Of a stretch of 64,000 nt of DNA, positions 22,448 through 33,971 are shown piece by piece (the stretch's first letter is position 1; each line of letters starts with the position of its first letter). The notes below the pieces were generated by a model. It ran no database searches, was not told where the DNA came from, and saw only the letters and a program-made list of their open reading frames with translations. The DNA is from Otatea glauca (Eukaryota > Streptophyta > Magnoliopsida > Poales > Poaceae), in assembly GCA_036346275.1 (NCBI GenBank), contig CM070723.1, positions 27,782,176 through 27,846,175 on the forward strand. The letters run 5' to 3'. The position numbers were made by a program, and so were the translations under genes.

Positions 22448-23788
22448 TGAAGAGGAACGCGGTATGCTACGCTAGCACAAAAAAAAATCTACCGCGTAAC
22501 TAGAAAGCTACTCGCAAGAAGATGATCATAGATAAGATTACCACTAGACGCGCAGTTGCGGAATCTTCGCGCGTCGATGTAGTGGATCGTCCTCGCCGCA
22601 GTCGTTGCGTTGATGGAGTGGATCGTCCTCGCCTCGCCGTGGATCGTCCTCCCACGCCGCAGTCGCAGCAGTGTCACCGCAGTACTCCACACGTCCAGGG
22701 ATGGAACGCGTGCGCGTGTGCAAGCACACAGTCACTCGTCGAGGCAGCGAGAGGAGGAGGCTAGGGTTTCGAGTGAATCACTTCTAAACCGTGGGAAAGC
22801 ACACCCTGCACTCACCCTCCTCCCCTCCTTCTATAGCCACTAGATGAAACCCTAAACCAGGACCCATCCGCGTGCTAAGCCCACAGGTCCATTAATTACG
22901 GATCCAATCCAAATTAATGGGTCCCAGCCCATTAAGTGTGTGATCCTGCAGGGGAAAACTCCTTTTCAATCCAATAGTTGATAGCGGCTCCTTGCAAAGT
23001 ATGCCAACTCCCAAACATACTATGATCAAATCGGACAGAACCTATCAAAAGTACTCATGTAATAATCGCTTTGCCAAGTATATGAAGATTGATCTAAAGG
23101 CGAGAAGCATGTATCCTTTGATGATTCAATCCATCTCTCGTATCCGTGATATATTAATAAGTTGTGATTGACTCCTCAATCACGGCATGGCCATGCACTT
23201 CCTTAATCATATCACACGAGTGGCCTTGTCATATATCTCCATTTCATTGGAGTGGAAAATTCCATCTTGACTGCTCACTTCCCTCTGCACGTTTCATAGT
23301 AAACATGAAAGCTACCTTTATAACTATCCGGTTAGGAAGTAGTGTTTGATAGCCCCAAGGAAAACTATTACACATGTAGGGAATATGACAATCTCAGGTC
23401 TAAGGATCATACATCTACTTGGTATGAGATACACTGATGACATATAAGAATGAAACATTCTCGCAGTGTCCCATTGCGGGTCTATCTAACCCATGTTCTT
23501 CAACATGCGTCCACAATGTATATATGCTATCTCCATATCCCATGATCTATGTAGCATGATCATCGATCACTACATGTGCTGATCTATTCATCGTTGTCCT
23601 ATACGATGATATCCGATCAGAGATATTTATTGAATTACATCATTAAGTAAAGAGCTTCATAAGCAAGTCACATACTTGTTGATCAATACAATGATATACA
23701 TTCATTGGACCAATAATCATATTATTATTCATAAACATAGTCATGTTACAATCATTTAAATGATTGCCTCAAGGGCATAACACTAACA
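22448..23788 (-). repeat. Copia B 5' LTR
   Basis: 1341 bp. On the minus strand it starts TGTTAGTGTTATGCCC and ends CCTCTTCA. The PBS fixes its left edge, and re-entry into the G1 gag fixes its right edge. The small ORFs around 22490-22840 have no recognisable product. Confidence 0.88.
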
Positions 23789-24305
23789 CTTTCTTCAAGT
23801 CTATGATCCCTTCTGGCACATGATAATGACGAAATGCAATATCGAACTCATTCCAGGTTATATCTTGCGGGCTTCATGGGCAGCACAATATTTCTCCCAC
23901 CACTCAGCAGTAGTTCCTTCTAATTGATGAGAAGCATAGAGAACCTTCTTATTGCCTTCACACCGAGTAATGTGTAACTTCCTCTCAATTGTTCTAAGCC
24001 AATCATCTGCTTTAAGAGGCGTGACATTTCTAGACAATGTCGGCGAATGGGTCCTCATAAATTCTAACAATTTTGAGTAAGGACACGATCCAATGTTAGT
24101 AGCTTGAGATATGTTGTTGGCACTAGCTTGATTGGTCAAGTTCTGCACTTGTTGCATCATTATATGCATCAACTAAGTCTGAGCAGCAAGAAAAGCTCTG
24201 CATATCCACTTGAGGTGATAGTTGAGGAATTGCTCCATTATTGGGGTTGTCACTGGGTTAGGTACCACTTCCACTAGCTCTTATGTTTCTACGAGTCTGA
24301 GCCAT
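23789..24305 (-). pseudogene. G1 gag, N-terminal half
   Basis: Homologous to the G3 gag at 44792-45320. It starts MAQTRRNIRASGSG at 24305, has an early in-frame stop, and then reads LKADDWLRTIERKLHITRCEG and ASHQLEGTTAEWWEKYC in the 24172-23858 frame. A frameshift follows near 23860. The frame resumes HVPEGI and ends at the copia B insertion at 23789. The knuckle and everything after it are missing. Confidence 0.85.
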
Positions 24306-24594
24306 ATGCTGATCACTTCACAGGGTTAGAGAAGAGAGAACAGCATAGGTAAGAATAAGAAATCTAATGCGGGGAAAACGTGTTTAACCCAACAACTTAA
24401 GCAATCTTTATTAATAACTTGATATAGTTGCTTACAAGAGCTTAAAGGCCTTGCAACACATACTGCACACTCAGCAATCATAAAAACTAACTCAACGTAA
24501 GCACAGCAATCTAACACCTAAAGGATGACACTTCCTATCTTAAATAGACGCGACTCCCACACATGAGTCTCAACTGACTAGACTAACACCATCA
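24306..24594 (-). other. Spacer between the G1 extra ORF and gag
   Basis: AT-rich spacer; it aligns loosely with 44513-44791 of G3. No feature seen. Confidence 0.5.
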
Positions 24595-25324
24595 CTAGTC
24601 AAGCCAACTAGGTTGAGGCTCTCGTAGGGCATAAGACGGTGGATGGGCGGGCATTGGCGCGAATCGATCTTGATGGTCTAGAACAACAAGAGTAGGCTGC
24701 ACAGGCACCACTGGTGACACAAGCTCTGAGACTTTGGGTTCCATCTCTACTTCTTCGGGGTCTTCCTCTTCATCCAGTTCCTCTTCAATCTCCACTCTAG
24801 CAGCAAGCAGGGCTTCCTCCAGCTCTGCTCTCCTCTCAGTAGCCATCATGCTTGTTGAATGAAGATTCTCCTCTGCAACCCTTAGTGCTTCGTAGGTTTG
24901 CTCCAATTCCTGAGTGGTATCCTCCATCACTTCTTGTGCAGCGGCAAATCTAGCCAAGTGTACAATCGTGGCATTATCTTCCTCTTTAGTACTTGGGCTT
25001 TGAGCTGTACTTCCATAGGGATGAAGTCTGAACACCATTTGTTTCAGTTCATCAGCATGCACATGGTAGACGCGATGTAAAGCAAGGTGCGACGATTCTT
25101 GAATACTAGCATCGAAGGTAAACCTCCTGACGGTGATGTTGATGGGGCTTATCTTCCCTGGCGCAAATAATAATCTTGCATATCACCCCACCATCCATGC
25201 CATTAACGGTCCAACTGGTTCTCCGGTAAAGTGGCCTCTCGTAACCACCAAGCACTTATAAGAATCTCCATAGCTCAGCTGCATATCCATCGATACGCTC
25301 TTCATAGGTCTGAAGCATCCTCAT
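24595..25324 (-). pseudogene. G1 extra ORF upstream of gag (ORF0)
   Basis: A roughly 240-residue reading frame between leader and gag, with a likely ATG at 25324 (MRMLQTYEERIDGYAAELWR). A stop near 25257 and two or three frameshifts break it. The longest intact part is 25062-24595. It contains a strongly charged coiled coil (LEQTYEALRVAEENL; ERRAELEEALLAARVEIEEE), an acidic patch, and a C-terminus HQDRFAPMPAHPPSYA ending PSWLD. The same N- and C-terminal motifs occur at the same place in G3. Function unknown. Conservation between the two copies suggests it was a real protein of this family. Confidence 0.7.
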
Positions 25325-25521
25325 CTATTAAAGACAACCTCGGGTAAGATCTTCACTTAAACCAGTAAGGAAAAAGAAGAAAATTTCAGTAAAAATAAGA
25401 GAATAGAAGAATAAGATAAGTCAAGAACTTATTATTCTTTTCATGTTAAGTTTTCTCTTTATAAAATAGTTTCAAAGATCCTATGGAACGACCAGTCTAA
25501 CGAGGGTCAAGTTCTACAGTC
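25325..25521 (-). other. G1 leader with decayed PBS region
   Basis: The segment GACTGTAGAACTTGACCCTC (minus strand, near 25500-25520) matches the sequence after the PBS in G3. The PBS itself is no longer recognisable; it seems lost next to a small TGTGTATATGTAAAT duplication. Confidence 0.5.
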
Positions 25522-28489
25522 TGTGTATATGTAAATATGTAAATCCGAACCATCTGTGTATATGTAAATCCTAACCATCTGTGTATATCACACTAGTTTA
25601 GGATCACGCTAGTACACACAGTGGTAACATAGCTGAAATATCATAATCATACACAACGGAAACATAATAAAGACTCTATTTATTGAGTATAAGATAGTTA
25701 ATTGACCTTATAGTCGACTTTACATTATTAGACTACACAGGTTGAAACTCTAATAAATAAACAACAACAGAATAGAAACTGTGTAGATAACCCATAAATA
25801 TGACATAGGCAACTGACATGGTTCACCCCCTAGAAACTCACCTCCTCCTAGTACTCCTCCAGAGCAGATGTAAACTCCACTTCAATTGATGATTTTGTTG
25901 TGACAAGGGTGAGTACATAAAGCACTCAGCAAGTTGTACATAGAATGCAAGTCTAATATAACTACATGCAAGGCTTAATCCAAATGAATGGCTATCATGG
26001 TTATTTTGTAATAAATTAGCATTTACAATTGAATACAATAAATAGATTGAAATGAAAGTAAAACAAATATCAATAATAAGTAATTTTCAGGTATTTCTCA
26101 AGAATAAACTGGCACATAGCCCTAGTCAATTTTCAATATTTTCCCTCCCTTCCCAAGTTTTATTTAGTAAAATTTACCCTTTGACTGAAATTTCTGAGCA
26201 TTGTCCATAACCGGGGACATGATTATCCGAATAGATTGATACTTTGCAGTGGTTATACACTTTACCCACAAGATATGATTATCTTAGACTATTCGTCTAA
26301 CAAACTTCTATAGGTGTGTGACTAAGAAAATCATAACATAACCTTTTGAAAACTCTATCCAAACATAGACCCTGCCAATAAGTCTGAACTTGCTATTCCT
26401 CCCTCACATAGAGCAGAAGAATAGGAGGGACTTATCGTTGCACTAGGAATAATACTTGTTCTAGATATGTGGCTATGGCGACACACCTTCTCCAGACCAC
26501 ACACACAGTTTGTCTTTCCAACTGAGGCATCATATGTAAGACTCGGTAACTTACTTAGTTAGGTTTGGCCTAAAATAGATATGTGGTTGTATGATTAGCC
26601 CAGTTCAATGGCTTGCAAGGTTAAATCCTTAATTGACCAAGGTAAAACTTCCAATCACTCATAATAAACATCTCACTTTCACTCACACATCAATATACAA
26701 ACCCAATGTCACACAGGCCTACCATGGCTCATAGCCATTTGCTCCAATCTAAATCATTTACCACCCTAATTGATTATCGTGCAACAATTGCCATCAACAA
26801 CTCAACATTATTGTGTGACAACACATGGCACACCCTTTCTCAAACATGATTTCATATTCCATTAGTAAAATTGAATTTGCAGTTCCAAAAGACATCAATT
26901 ATACGTGGCATAGCTAAGCAAACTACACACGATCTAGCCAACCCATGTAGGTATCTTCTAGCAATCAACTATTAATTATCCATCCTTGGGTGACAAATAA
27001 AATCATGGCATACAAATAAAAAGGTAGATATAATCTAATTGGGTTGAATAGCTAAATCTCAAATTATTTAAACAGTTATACACATAAAATGACATGCACT
27101 AGATTAAAACAACATAGCATTAGTAAAACTAGGTTCAACATAATCAAAGCACAATTTGCTTTTGAACAATTTTGGATATAGATCTGCACCTTGAGCTTGA
27201 ATCAACTTTTCACCCTTGTAAACTCCCTGCACTTCAACGTCTATGTGCAACGAAAGATGAATACCAAAATAAAGACAAAACAAACTACATAAATCAAATA
27301 AAATTCACCAAAATAAAGATCTTGAATTTAAAAAAAATTAGAAATTTGAATCGTCTCAATCTGAGTTTGTATGAGCGAGAATAAAATTTTCAAATGTTTA
27401 AATCACATAAAATGATAAACAAATGATTTTTAAATTTTTAAAATTACTTTTCTACATAAAAATAAAAATAAAAAATTGAACTACTGAATATAATAAAAAA
27501 CCTGAATCTTAAATTTCAATTTATTTTTCTTCTTTTTCCTGCTCTTCTTTCCTTCTGTTGCTGGCTTCTCAAATTGCTATAGTAACCGAACAAAGAGTAG
27601 CGCGTGGGCAACAACATGGCACAAGCCAACAAGGGCAAGGGCAAGGGGAGCACAGGAAAGCTTGCGATGTGGCGAACTCACAGTAGGCCATGATAACGAT
27701 GCAGGGGCAAAAACAACGGTGTGGCGATGCTATAAACGGAGCTCGGGAAAACGCAAAATTCGTCGCACACGGTGCACTAAATTTGAAATCGATTGAGGGG
27801 TTACCTTTGCAACAACTGGTGGCACGGTGTGATGTGAATAGTTCAGAAGAGATGCTTTGAAGCTTTAGGAAGCTTGAAAGGGCACGTCGGTCGACGTCGA
27901 CAACGGTCTTTAGGACTCCGCGATGTTCCAGGCAAACGAGAGCACTAAAGCAATGAACAAGTGTAGGAACGGGTTGAGCAATGAGAGGAAGTCCCGGCGC
28001 TCACCTTAAATAGGCTCGGGAGGGCTCCTAGAGATAGAAATGGACTCGGTTTAAGAAGAGTCTGAGCTAGGGAAAACTCAAATTTCTCATGAAAAAGAGG
28101 GGATTAGGATGTGAGAATTGTGGGGATTGGATGAGGATAAGGTCGCACACGCATTGGACACGAATTTGACGAAGAAAACATGTTGAAGGCAACACATGCT
28201 GACAGGTGGGCCCATCTCCATTTTTTCGAATTTAATTAAAGGCCGAAATAGAAAGACTTTGAAACAATATAAAATAAAGTTAAAAATTATGAAAAAAAAT
28301 TCTAAACAATACCTTGAGACATTTTCAACTTACTGTAATTATGTTAGAAAAATTTGAGTTTTAATTTGTCTACAGTAAATCATTTTGTAAATCTAAAAAT
28401 AGGAAAAACAATTTATAAATTTTAGAAAAGATCTCAGAAAATTAGAAATAAGTAATAAAATATTATTATGCAAATTTTAGGATGTTACA
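25522..28489 (-). repeat. G1 5' LTR
   Basis: 2968 bp. The right end is TGTAACATCC on the minus strand at 28489. A TATA-like CTATTTAA lies near 28006-28013. It is homologous to the LTR parts 412-1049 and 8377-10817, with many transitions and small indels. The left end has a local duplication of ATCTGTGTATATGTAAATCC. Confidence 0.87.
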
Positions 28490-28494
28490 TAACT

Positions 28495-29235
28495 ACCGCA
28501 CCCTAAGCATCTGATGGACCTTTACATGTAATCCACTAGTAAAGTCAAAAATACCTAGCGGAATAATATTGTTGACACGGATGCTGATAAGAGTGATGGT
28601 ATGGTTCTTAATCCAATGAAGAAGTTCCAAAATGACCTTCTCAGATATAAAAATAATTCCATGGATGAAGATGATCTTCTTGGGTCTGAGCTTGAAAAGT
28701 TCCAAAAGGACACGTATGACTTATATGGAGACCTAAGCTAGTCTCGTAAATATTCATTCGCTTTGCTAGTCAATGTCACATATTTTTTAATTATGAGTCT
28801 CCTTATCAGTTTAGTCTTAGTTCCTGAATGAACATTGGTCTACGCTCCTGTTGAGTGATTATCATTTAAAGTTTAATAAATTGTTATTTTTCAGGATATT
28901 TGATTCATTTATTGTGCTATGTTCTTTCTATATTTTACAATATGTTCTTAATGCAACAATTGTTTGATTGCTAAATCATACTTCTAATATAGAACAATGT
29001 ATAATCCAATGACAAAGAAGGAAATTTGCTTGTAGACGGTTGTATCACAAATTCAATTCTTAGGGAAACTAAATATTATAATACTTTAACTAAGAAAACT
29101 AGAAATATTTTGGCCATCGCTGTTGGCACTGAAAGAGCCATCATAATTCTCCCTATGGGTACTCATAAAATAATAGAGGATGCTCTCTTGTTTCCTGAGT
29201 CCAGTCATATTCTATTAAGTGTCAAAGACATTTAT
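28495..29235 (+). pseudogene. Decayed Ty1/copia gag-protease (copia X), right part
   Basis: Continues from 411. Just after the G1 TSD one frame reads RTPKHLMDLY after a one-base slip, the usual sequence following a GHWSR-type knuckle. Near 29029-29235 a longer frame reads LVDGCITNSILRETKYY and ILPMGTHKIIEDAL, a copia protease-region stretch. It is cut at 29235 by the CACTA insertion. Continuation beyond CACTA is not in this window. Confidence 0.65.
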
Positions 29236-29545
29236 CACTACTACAGAAATGAATATCACAATCGGTTCTTTTTCGTCATCACAGTCGGTTCTGGTGACGA
29301 CACAAAGTCATTAGACAGTGATGAGGTGGTGCCATCACAGTCGGTTCCCACTCGATTGTGATGAGGGACTCATCTCTATCGGTTCTTTCTAGGAACCGAT
29401 AGTGATGAACCCCTCATTTCTATCGGTTCTTAGAAAGAAGCGATAGAGATGAGTCTCATCTCTATCGCTTCTTAGAAAGAACCAAGAGAGATGACCCCCT
29501 CATCTCTATCGCTTCTTAGAAAATACCGATAGAGATGAGAGGGTG
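29236..29545. repeat. CACTA terminus and sub-terminal repeats
   Basis: The TIR at 29236-29251 is followed by direct and inverted copies of CTATCGGTTCTTAGAAAG, ACCGATAGAGATGAG and CATCACAGTCGGTTC. In this superfamily such repeats are bound by the accessory transposase protein. Confidence 0.88.
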
Positions 29546-29576
29546 TGTTGTTTTCTAATTCACCCTCCTAAAACAG

Positions 29577-29700
29577 CACATATTACACACAGTATGCACA
29601 TATCACATTCACATAGCATAGATTACACACATTATGCACATATCATATTCACATAACACAAACACTTTATTACAACACACATATCACATTCGTTCACAAT
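29577..29700. repeat. Degenerate tandem repeat near the CACTA end
   Basis: About 50 bp units with TGCACATATCACATTCACA are repeated two to three times. AT-rich. Between 29546 and 29774 nothing else is seen. Confidence 0.7.
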
Positions 29701-29774
29701 ATAGAACACAAACATGCTTAATAGTCAGTACACATGCAATCACATTCACATATACAATATTGTTTACATATGGA

Positions 29775-30700
29775 CTAGTAGGAGCTTTCAGGATCTCTAA
29801 ACCTACCGTCCTCTGAGATAACTTCTATCCAGTACAACTGACATAAGTGGTCTCGTAATTTGATGAGTTTTTTGCTTTCTAAGATCCTCTGGGGGATATT
29901 GATGTTTTGCAAAATAGAAATGAGTGCTATAATTTAAGTTTTAAAATTTCTATGTGAAAGGCTAAGTGTATTATTATGCATGTACATATACCTTTGGTAA
30001 AATGTCTGCGCTGCCGACCAGGATCAGCATGTGATGCATGTCATAGAAGCTGTATAGGTCGTCGTTGCCCGATTGATGAAACTATGAAGAAAGAAAAAGA
30101 AATTAAGAGATGAAGAATAGATTTCAGAAAAAAATTAATCGTATTTATGGTAGGCACTTGTACCTTGAAGCGCATATACTCCAACTTGGAGCCCTTTTTA
30201 TCATCGTGTGTCCCTACTTCAGCGACGTAGTCCGAGAAACCCCTACATACATTAGAGAGATGCCGTTGAGTCAAAAAAATTGAACGTCGTTAAATTCAAA
30301 AAATGTTAGGTAAGAATAGTGCACGTACCTCTCAAAGCAAGCTTGATCGCATAGGCCATCGGTCTTTTCTCGAGTGAGCTAAAAGTGTAGACTTTGTTGT
30401 CACTCAGAATGAGCACGAGTAGAACCCAATGGTTGCTTATTAAATGGTGTGTAGTACAAGGTAATAAGTTCACATACGGTTTAAGTGCGTATAAGTAATT
30501 GAAGGGTAAAGTACTACTTACTCCTCGTGGTACGGGAATAGAACGAAGTCCTTCTTTGACTCAACTTTCAATGACCCCTTGATGTAGCTAGCAACGAAAT
30601 CTGGTTGAAGCCTAGCCATTATCGCGGACACAACCTTAGGGTCGACGAACCCAACTAGTTGTCGACAAGTCACGGCTCGCTACCTCATTGCCCTGCAACT
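29775..30700 (-). pseudogene. CACTA accessory gene, C48 (Ulp1)-like C-terminal exons
   Basis: Predicted exons on the minus strand: up to 30522 (VGFVDPKVVSAIMARLQPDF ... DFVLFPYHEE), 30435-30329 (HWVLLVLILSDNKVYTF), 30242-30164, 30081-29992, and a last exon ending PESSY-stop at 29775. Donors GTAAGT (30521), GTACGT (30328), GTACAA (30163) and GTATAT (29991) are present. The layout FPY...HWVLL is that of the Ulp1-like cysteine peptidase domain found at the end of some plant CACTA proteins. The position expected to be the LCGYY cysteine reads LYSFY, so the peptidase is probably inactive. Domain call by motif only. Confidence 0.6.
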
Positions 30701-31382
30701 CGTGTTGAATGTTAAAACATAATGCGAAATCCTAAAAGTCATAAGCTCGTGCTGTATGGTGCGATACTCATAGCGTCTAGGATCGTACAGTAGAAATGTC
30801 GATAGCTATCAGTTAGTACAAACAGAACAGATCCTCTAAACTGATGGGGAATGTCCCATGGTCATCACAGTGGAAATGTCCCTTTTTGTACCTCAAATTG
30901 AAATTGACACGCCGTTCGGCCTCTTTCACTTTGTTAATGTATCATCCATGGAGCACGCGAGTCTACTTGCCTAGAGAATTCTATTTGCTAGTAGCCAAAA
31001 GGGGCTTTCCATATACGTACGCCTTAAAATCTTGAGGGGTGTCTGTGGTCTGTGCCGACTTTCCTTTCTAGACAGAAGGAGTCTCCGAGGTCAGGGCAGG
31101 GGTTTTTTCATGTACCTCAGTAGGCGCTGTGGCCTCTGTCAGATTTGCCTTCTTGGTAGGAGACCCCAAGGCCTCCTGTGGTTCTATGGCTATCATGCTA
31201 GTCCTTTTACGTGCCAGCTCTGCACTATGCACAGGATTCGTCACAGTAGTGGGAGCAGGAGTAGCAGCATGAGTAGGAGCAAGAGCAGGCGCAGGTACGG
31301 TATGAACCTACGAAGCACGTACATATGTAACTTGTTGCAGTAATACTAGAGTAGTAGATAAGACGGGAGGAGGGGATTTTAC
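30701..31382 (-). other. CACTA accessory gene, middle part
   Basis: Lies between two coding segments of the same gene and probably holds introns plus degraded coding sequence. No motif recognised. The plus-strand ORFs here look like shadows. Confidence 0.4.
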
Positions 31383-33745
31383 CTTGACCAGTATGACACC
31401 CGTTGTGGGCCACTTGATGAACAACATCCATGCTTCCCCGAGAGTGGTGATATCTTTGTTAGGGGGAACTCAAGCACAGGTGATAAGAAGTCTTCGTGGA
31501 CGTAGTCCACCTGCACCCTCATGTAGCCCTTCCCCAAAGGCTGACCATGCACCGTGTCAGTCTCCTTGCATGGAAATGCAACCCCGTGTGCAGCCTCGAC
31601 GGGAAATCCTTTTCCATCAGGGTGAACTGGCACTTGGTATGCGCCTGCAAAAAGTGCACAACTTGAGAGAAAACATTGTGGGAGTTACCCTCGTAACTTT
31701 AAGTCAGAAAATATTAATTATTACCTTCAGCTGGGGACCAGACTTATCATTTTTGGAACTGCAGCTGCTGGGTCAGGGCATAGTATTCTCTACGAGAGGC
31801 GAGGCCATCTGGCTCTCACTCTGAGAGATCATCGCCATCACCTCGGCCCTCAGGTGCTCCTCATGTGCCATCATATCCTCCCTCATCTCCTCCTTGATCT
31901 CCTCCCTCAGCTGTTCCCTAAGCGTGTCCTTGAGGTGCTCCGCACGTGCTTCCCATGATCTTGATCTAACACTAGCAGCGTCATCTTGGAAGTAGGACTT
32001 CTTCGTATACCCCGCCCCAATGGCAAGCACACGGCCCTTATGGTCGGGCTTTCCGATCACAGAGGATAGGATGTCCTTCGACCCTTGACTCAGAAAGGTC
32101 CCCTACTCTTTCTGCTGGATTACCTCCTCCTGCAAGAAGCGAGTATGAATTAGATCTGAAATACAACAGAAAGGGTCAACTTGATGGGAACGGTGGCCCG
32201 ATCTTCCGACAGGTAGTAGTAAGTCGATTGGTGGAGAACTCGACGTTGACGATCCGGCTTCCAATCAGAACAGATTCAAACCCTGCAATCGCTACACCAC
32301 GGCTCCTTTGGTTATCAATCACGCACAAACACGGTTGACCTCGCCAAGAAGGCTTATCCCTGCATGCGAATCGAGAACACAAGCAAGAACAGGTAGATGC
32401 AATCTGAATATTGCTAATTACCAATGAAGAACTCGAAGTTGGGGTTCCACAAACCAAACAAACGACGAAACTATCTAAAACAGAATAATCTAAGCAGAAC
32501 CCATCTATTCTAGCGACGGCTACTGAATATATATGAGGAAGAGGGTAAGGTAGGCGGCCAAGGGGGTGGCCGTGAAACCCTAGGTCGTACAAGGCCTTTG
32601 GGCCCAAGTGGAGGTGATGCAGCACCTGGTAGATTCTGTTTGTCATATTTATTTGATGATTCCCATCAATCCAGAAGGAGTTTGGATGTGAAACCATTTC
32701 CGTTGGAAAGTTCTTGTCATGGGCTTCTCCGTAGAGTCCAAGAACGCCACAAACGGACTTCGTATGACCCAGATATGGTCATTTTTGGTTGGACTGCTCT
32801 TGGGGGCCGAACTAGACTCGTGAATGAATTGGGCTTGATCTTGAGGTGGGGTTGGAGCATCAGAAGTTGTTAGGCTCTTGTCTTGGCTTGAGATATAAGC
32901 ATGGCTTGCTAGGCCGGCATGGTCTCATCACAACTGCAATGTACTAAGTTAGATGTCGTATGATGGTGGAGATGACGTGCGCGGTAGTGGGGTTTGGAAC
33001 TACGAGCTGCCTGCCGGCGATTTTCTTTGTCCTTGCTAATACCCAGTTGTGTGCCCGCTCCTCACATGTGTGGGAGTAAGGTATCGTAGTCCCGGAGGTC
33101 GGGCACTCCTTGTCTAGTCGCGCCCACTCTGCCTTCTTCCCATCATAGCCGCCCGAACTGAGGTGGTGCACGTGCGTGTTCTGCCTCTGGATAGTGCTGT
33201 TCTTCTCTCTCAGATCCTTCGCCTCAGTCGTACTCTTCATCCTCGTGAACTCCTCCCAAACACTGGGAGTTACGAACGGATACCTCTCAAATGGAGTACG
33301 GCTTTTCAGCACGTTCTCACCATGTATGAAGACCCTGAAATGCCTCAAGGCCACACCCATCCTCTTCAAGGCGTACCGTCTCACATTGCTTTCATCTTCC
33401 TCTTCTATAATCCATTTGCCCTTAACCTCATCCTACAACCGATTCTTCTAGTCAACGCTGACTTCCTTCCTTCAATCCTTAACTGTGATTGGCACTCTCT
33501 TCCTCACCAATTGGCCGAGGAATGACTGGTATCGCCCCTTATACTTGGGAGGACCTGTGCAAACCTCTATGGCATTGAAGTGCAGAACCTGCAGTGTTCT
33601 CCCTGTGGCCCCTTTGTTCAGTCCTCAGGCCCTCAACATTTGGATCCTCGCTCGGCACCTCAGCAGCACCTTCTACTCTTTCTAGCGAGGAGCCGATGCT
33701 CTCTACTTGCGACATTTCGAATATGTGTATATCTGACAAGGTCAT
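31383..33745 (-). pseudogene. CACTA accessory transposase (Transposase_24 / TNP1-like)
   Basis: The frame starts at 33745. After frameshifts it reads a Transposase_24 core in 33384-32944: RYPFVTPSVWEEF, then HVHHLSSGGYDGKKAEW, then RAHNWVLAR. Solo LTR S4 interrupts it at 32930-32182. It resumes in 32060-31773 with KPDHKGRVLAIGAG and a coiled-coil tail (EHLKDTLREQLREEIKEEM). A further exon, 31640-31383, has TDTVHGQPLGKGYMRVQV and LGEAWMLFIKWP after a one-base slip, ending at a GTAAAA donor. Such proteins bind sub-terminal repeats and assist TNP2. Stops, slips and S4 disable it. Confidence 0.72.
32182..32930 (-). mobile_element. Solo LTR S4 (749 bp, G2-like ends)
   Basis: Bounded by exact caact TSDs at 32177-32181 and 32931-32935. 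It begins TGATGGGAAC and ends TCTCATCA on the plus strand, the same TGATG...CATCA ends as the G2 LTR, and it shares an AAACCCTAGG-type segment and layout. It probably comes from a related gypsy family. It interrupts the accessory transposase gene. Confidence 0.85.
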
Positions 33746-33971
33746 ATATTTGACTTGAGAGAAAGAAATTCATAGCTATTATGTAGACTTGACAAAGAAT
33801 CATGTAAAGCAACAGATGAATGAATAATTAATAGCATTTAATTGTTCTAGCATATTGTAGTAGAGTAACAGATGAAGGAATGATCTTAAAGAAAAGTCTA
33901 TCTGTTGACTAACTAAATACATACCAATAATAACTCCTAATCTCTAAATAGATTTGGTCCTAATCCTAATT

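Larger units (their letters stand above)
18897..23788 (-). mobile_element. Copia B, 3' truncated Ty1/copia element
   Basis: A minus-strand copia element with intact 5' end: LTR 23788-22448, PBS 22446-22434, long leader, gag and the first half of pol. It stops inside the integrase core at 18897, where SirA gag begins. RT, RNase H and the 3' LTR are missing. It sits in the G1 gag; the flanking pentamer at 23789-23793 is ctttc and its partner was lost in the deletion. It is not a Sirevirus; the exact copia lineage was not decided. Confidence 0.85.
412..28489 (-). mobile_element. Gypsy G1: Tekay-like chromovirus, interrupted and deleted
   Basis: An old LTR retrotransposon on the minus strand. 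Order in its own direction: 5' LTR (28489-25522), leader, an extra ORF before gag, gag N-terminus (24305-23789), a gap filled by copia B and SirA, integrase C-terminus with chromodomain (11312-10862), polypurine tract, 3' LTR (10817-412). It is inserted in the copia X gag with a decayed 5 bp TSD. LTRs read TGTAACATCC at the 5' end. Its gag, extra ORF and pol tail match those of G3, so the two belong to one family. Most of gag-pol is missing between the nested elements. Assigned to the chromodomain clade from the pol C-terminus. Confidence 0.85.

Noticed and set aside
29026..29361. 111-residue ORF read as one gene
   Set aside because: The first part is the copia X protease region, but it runs across the CACTA terminus at 29236; the tail is transposon sequence.
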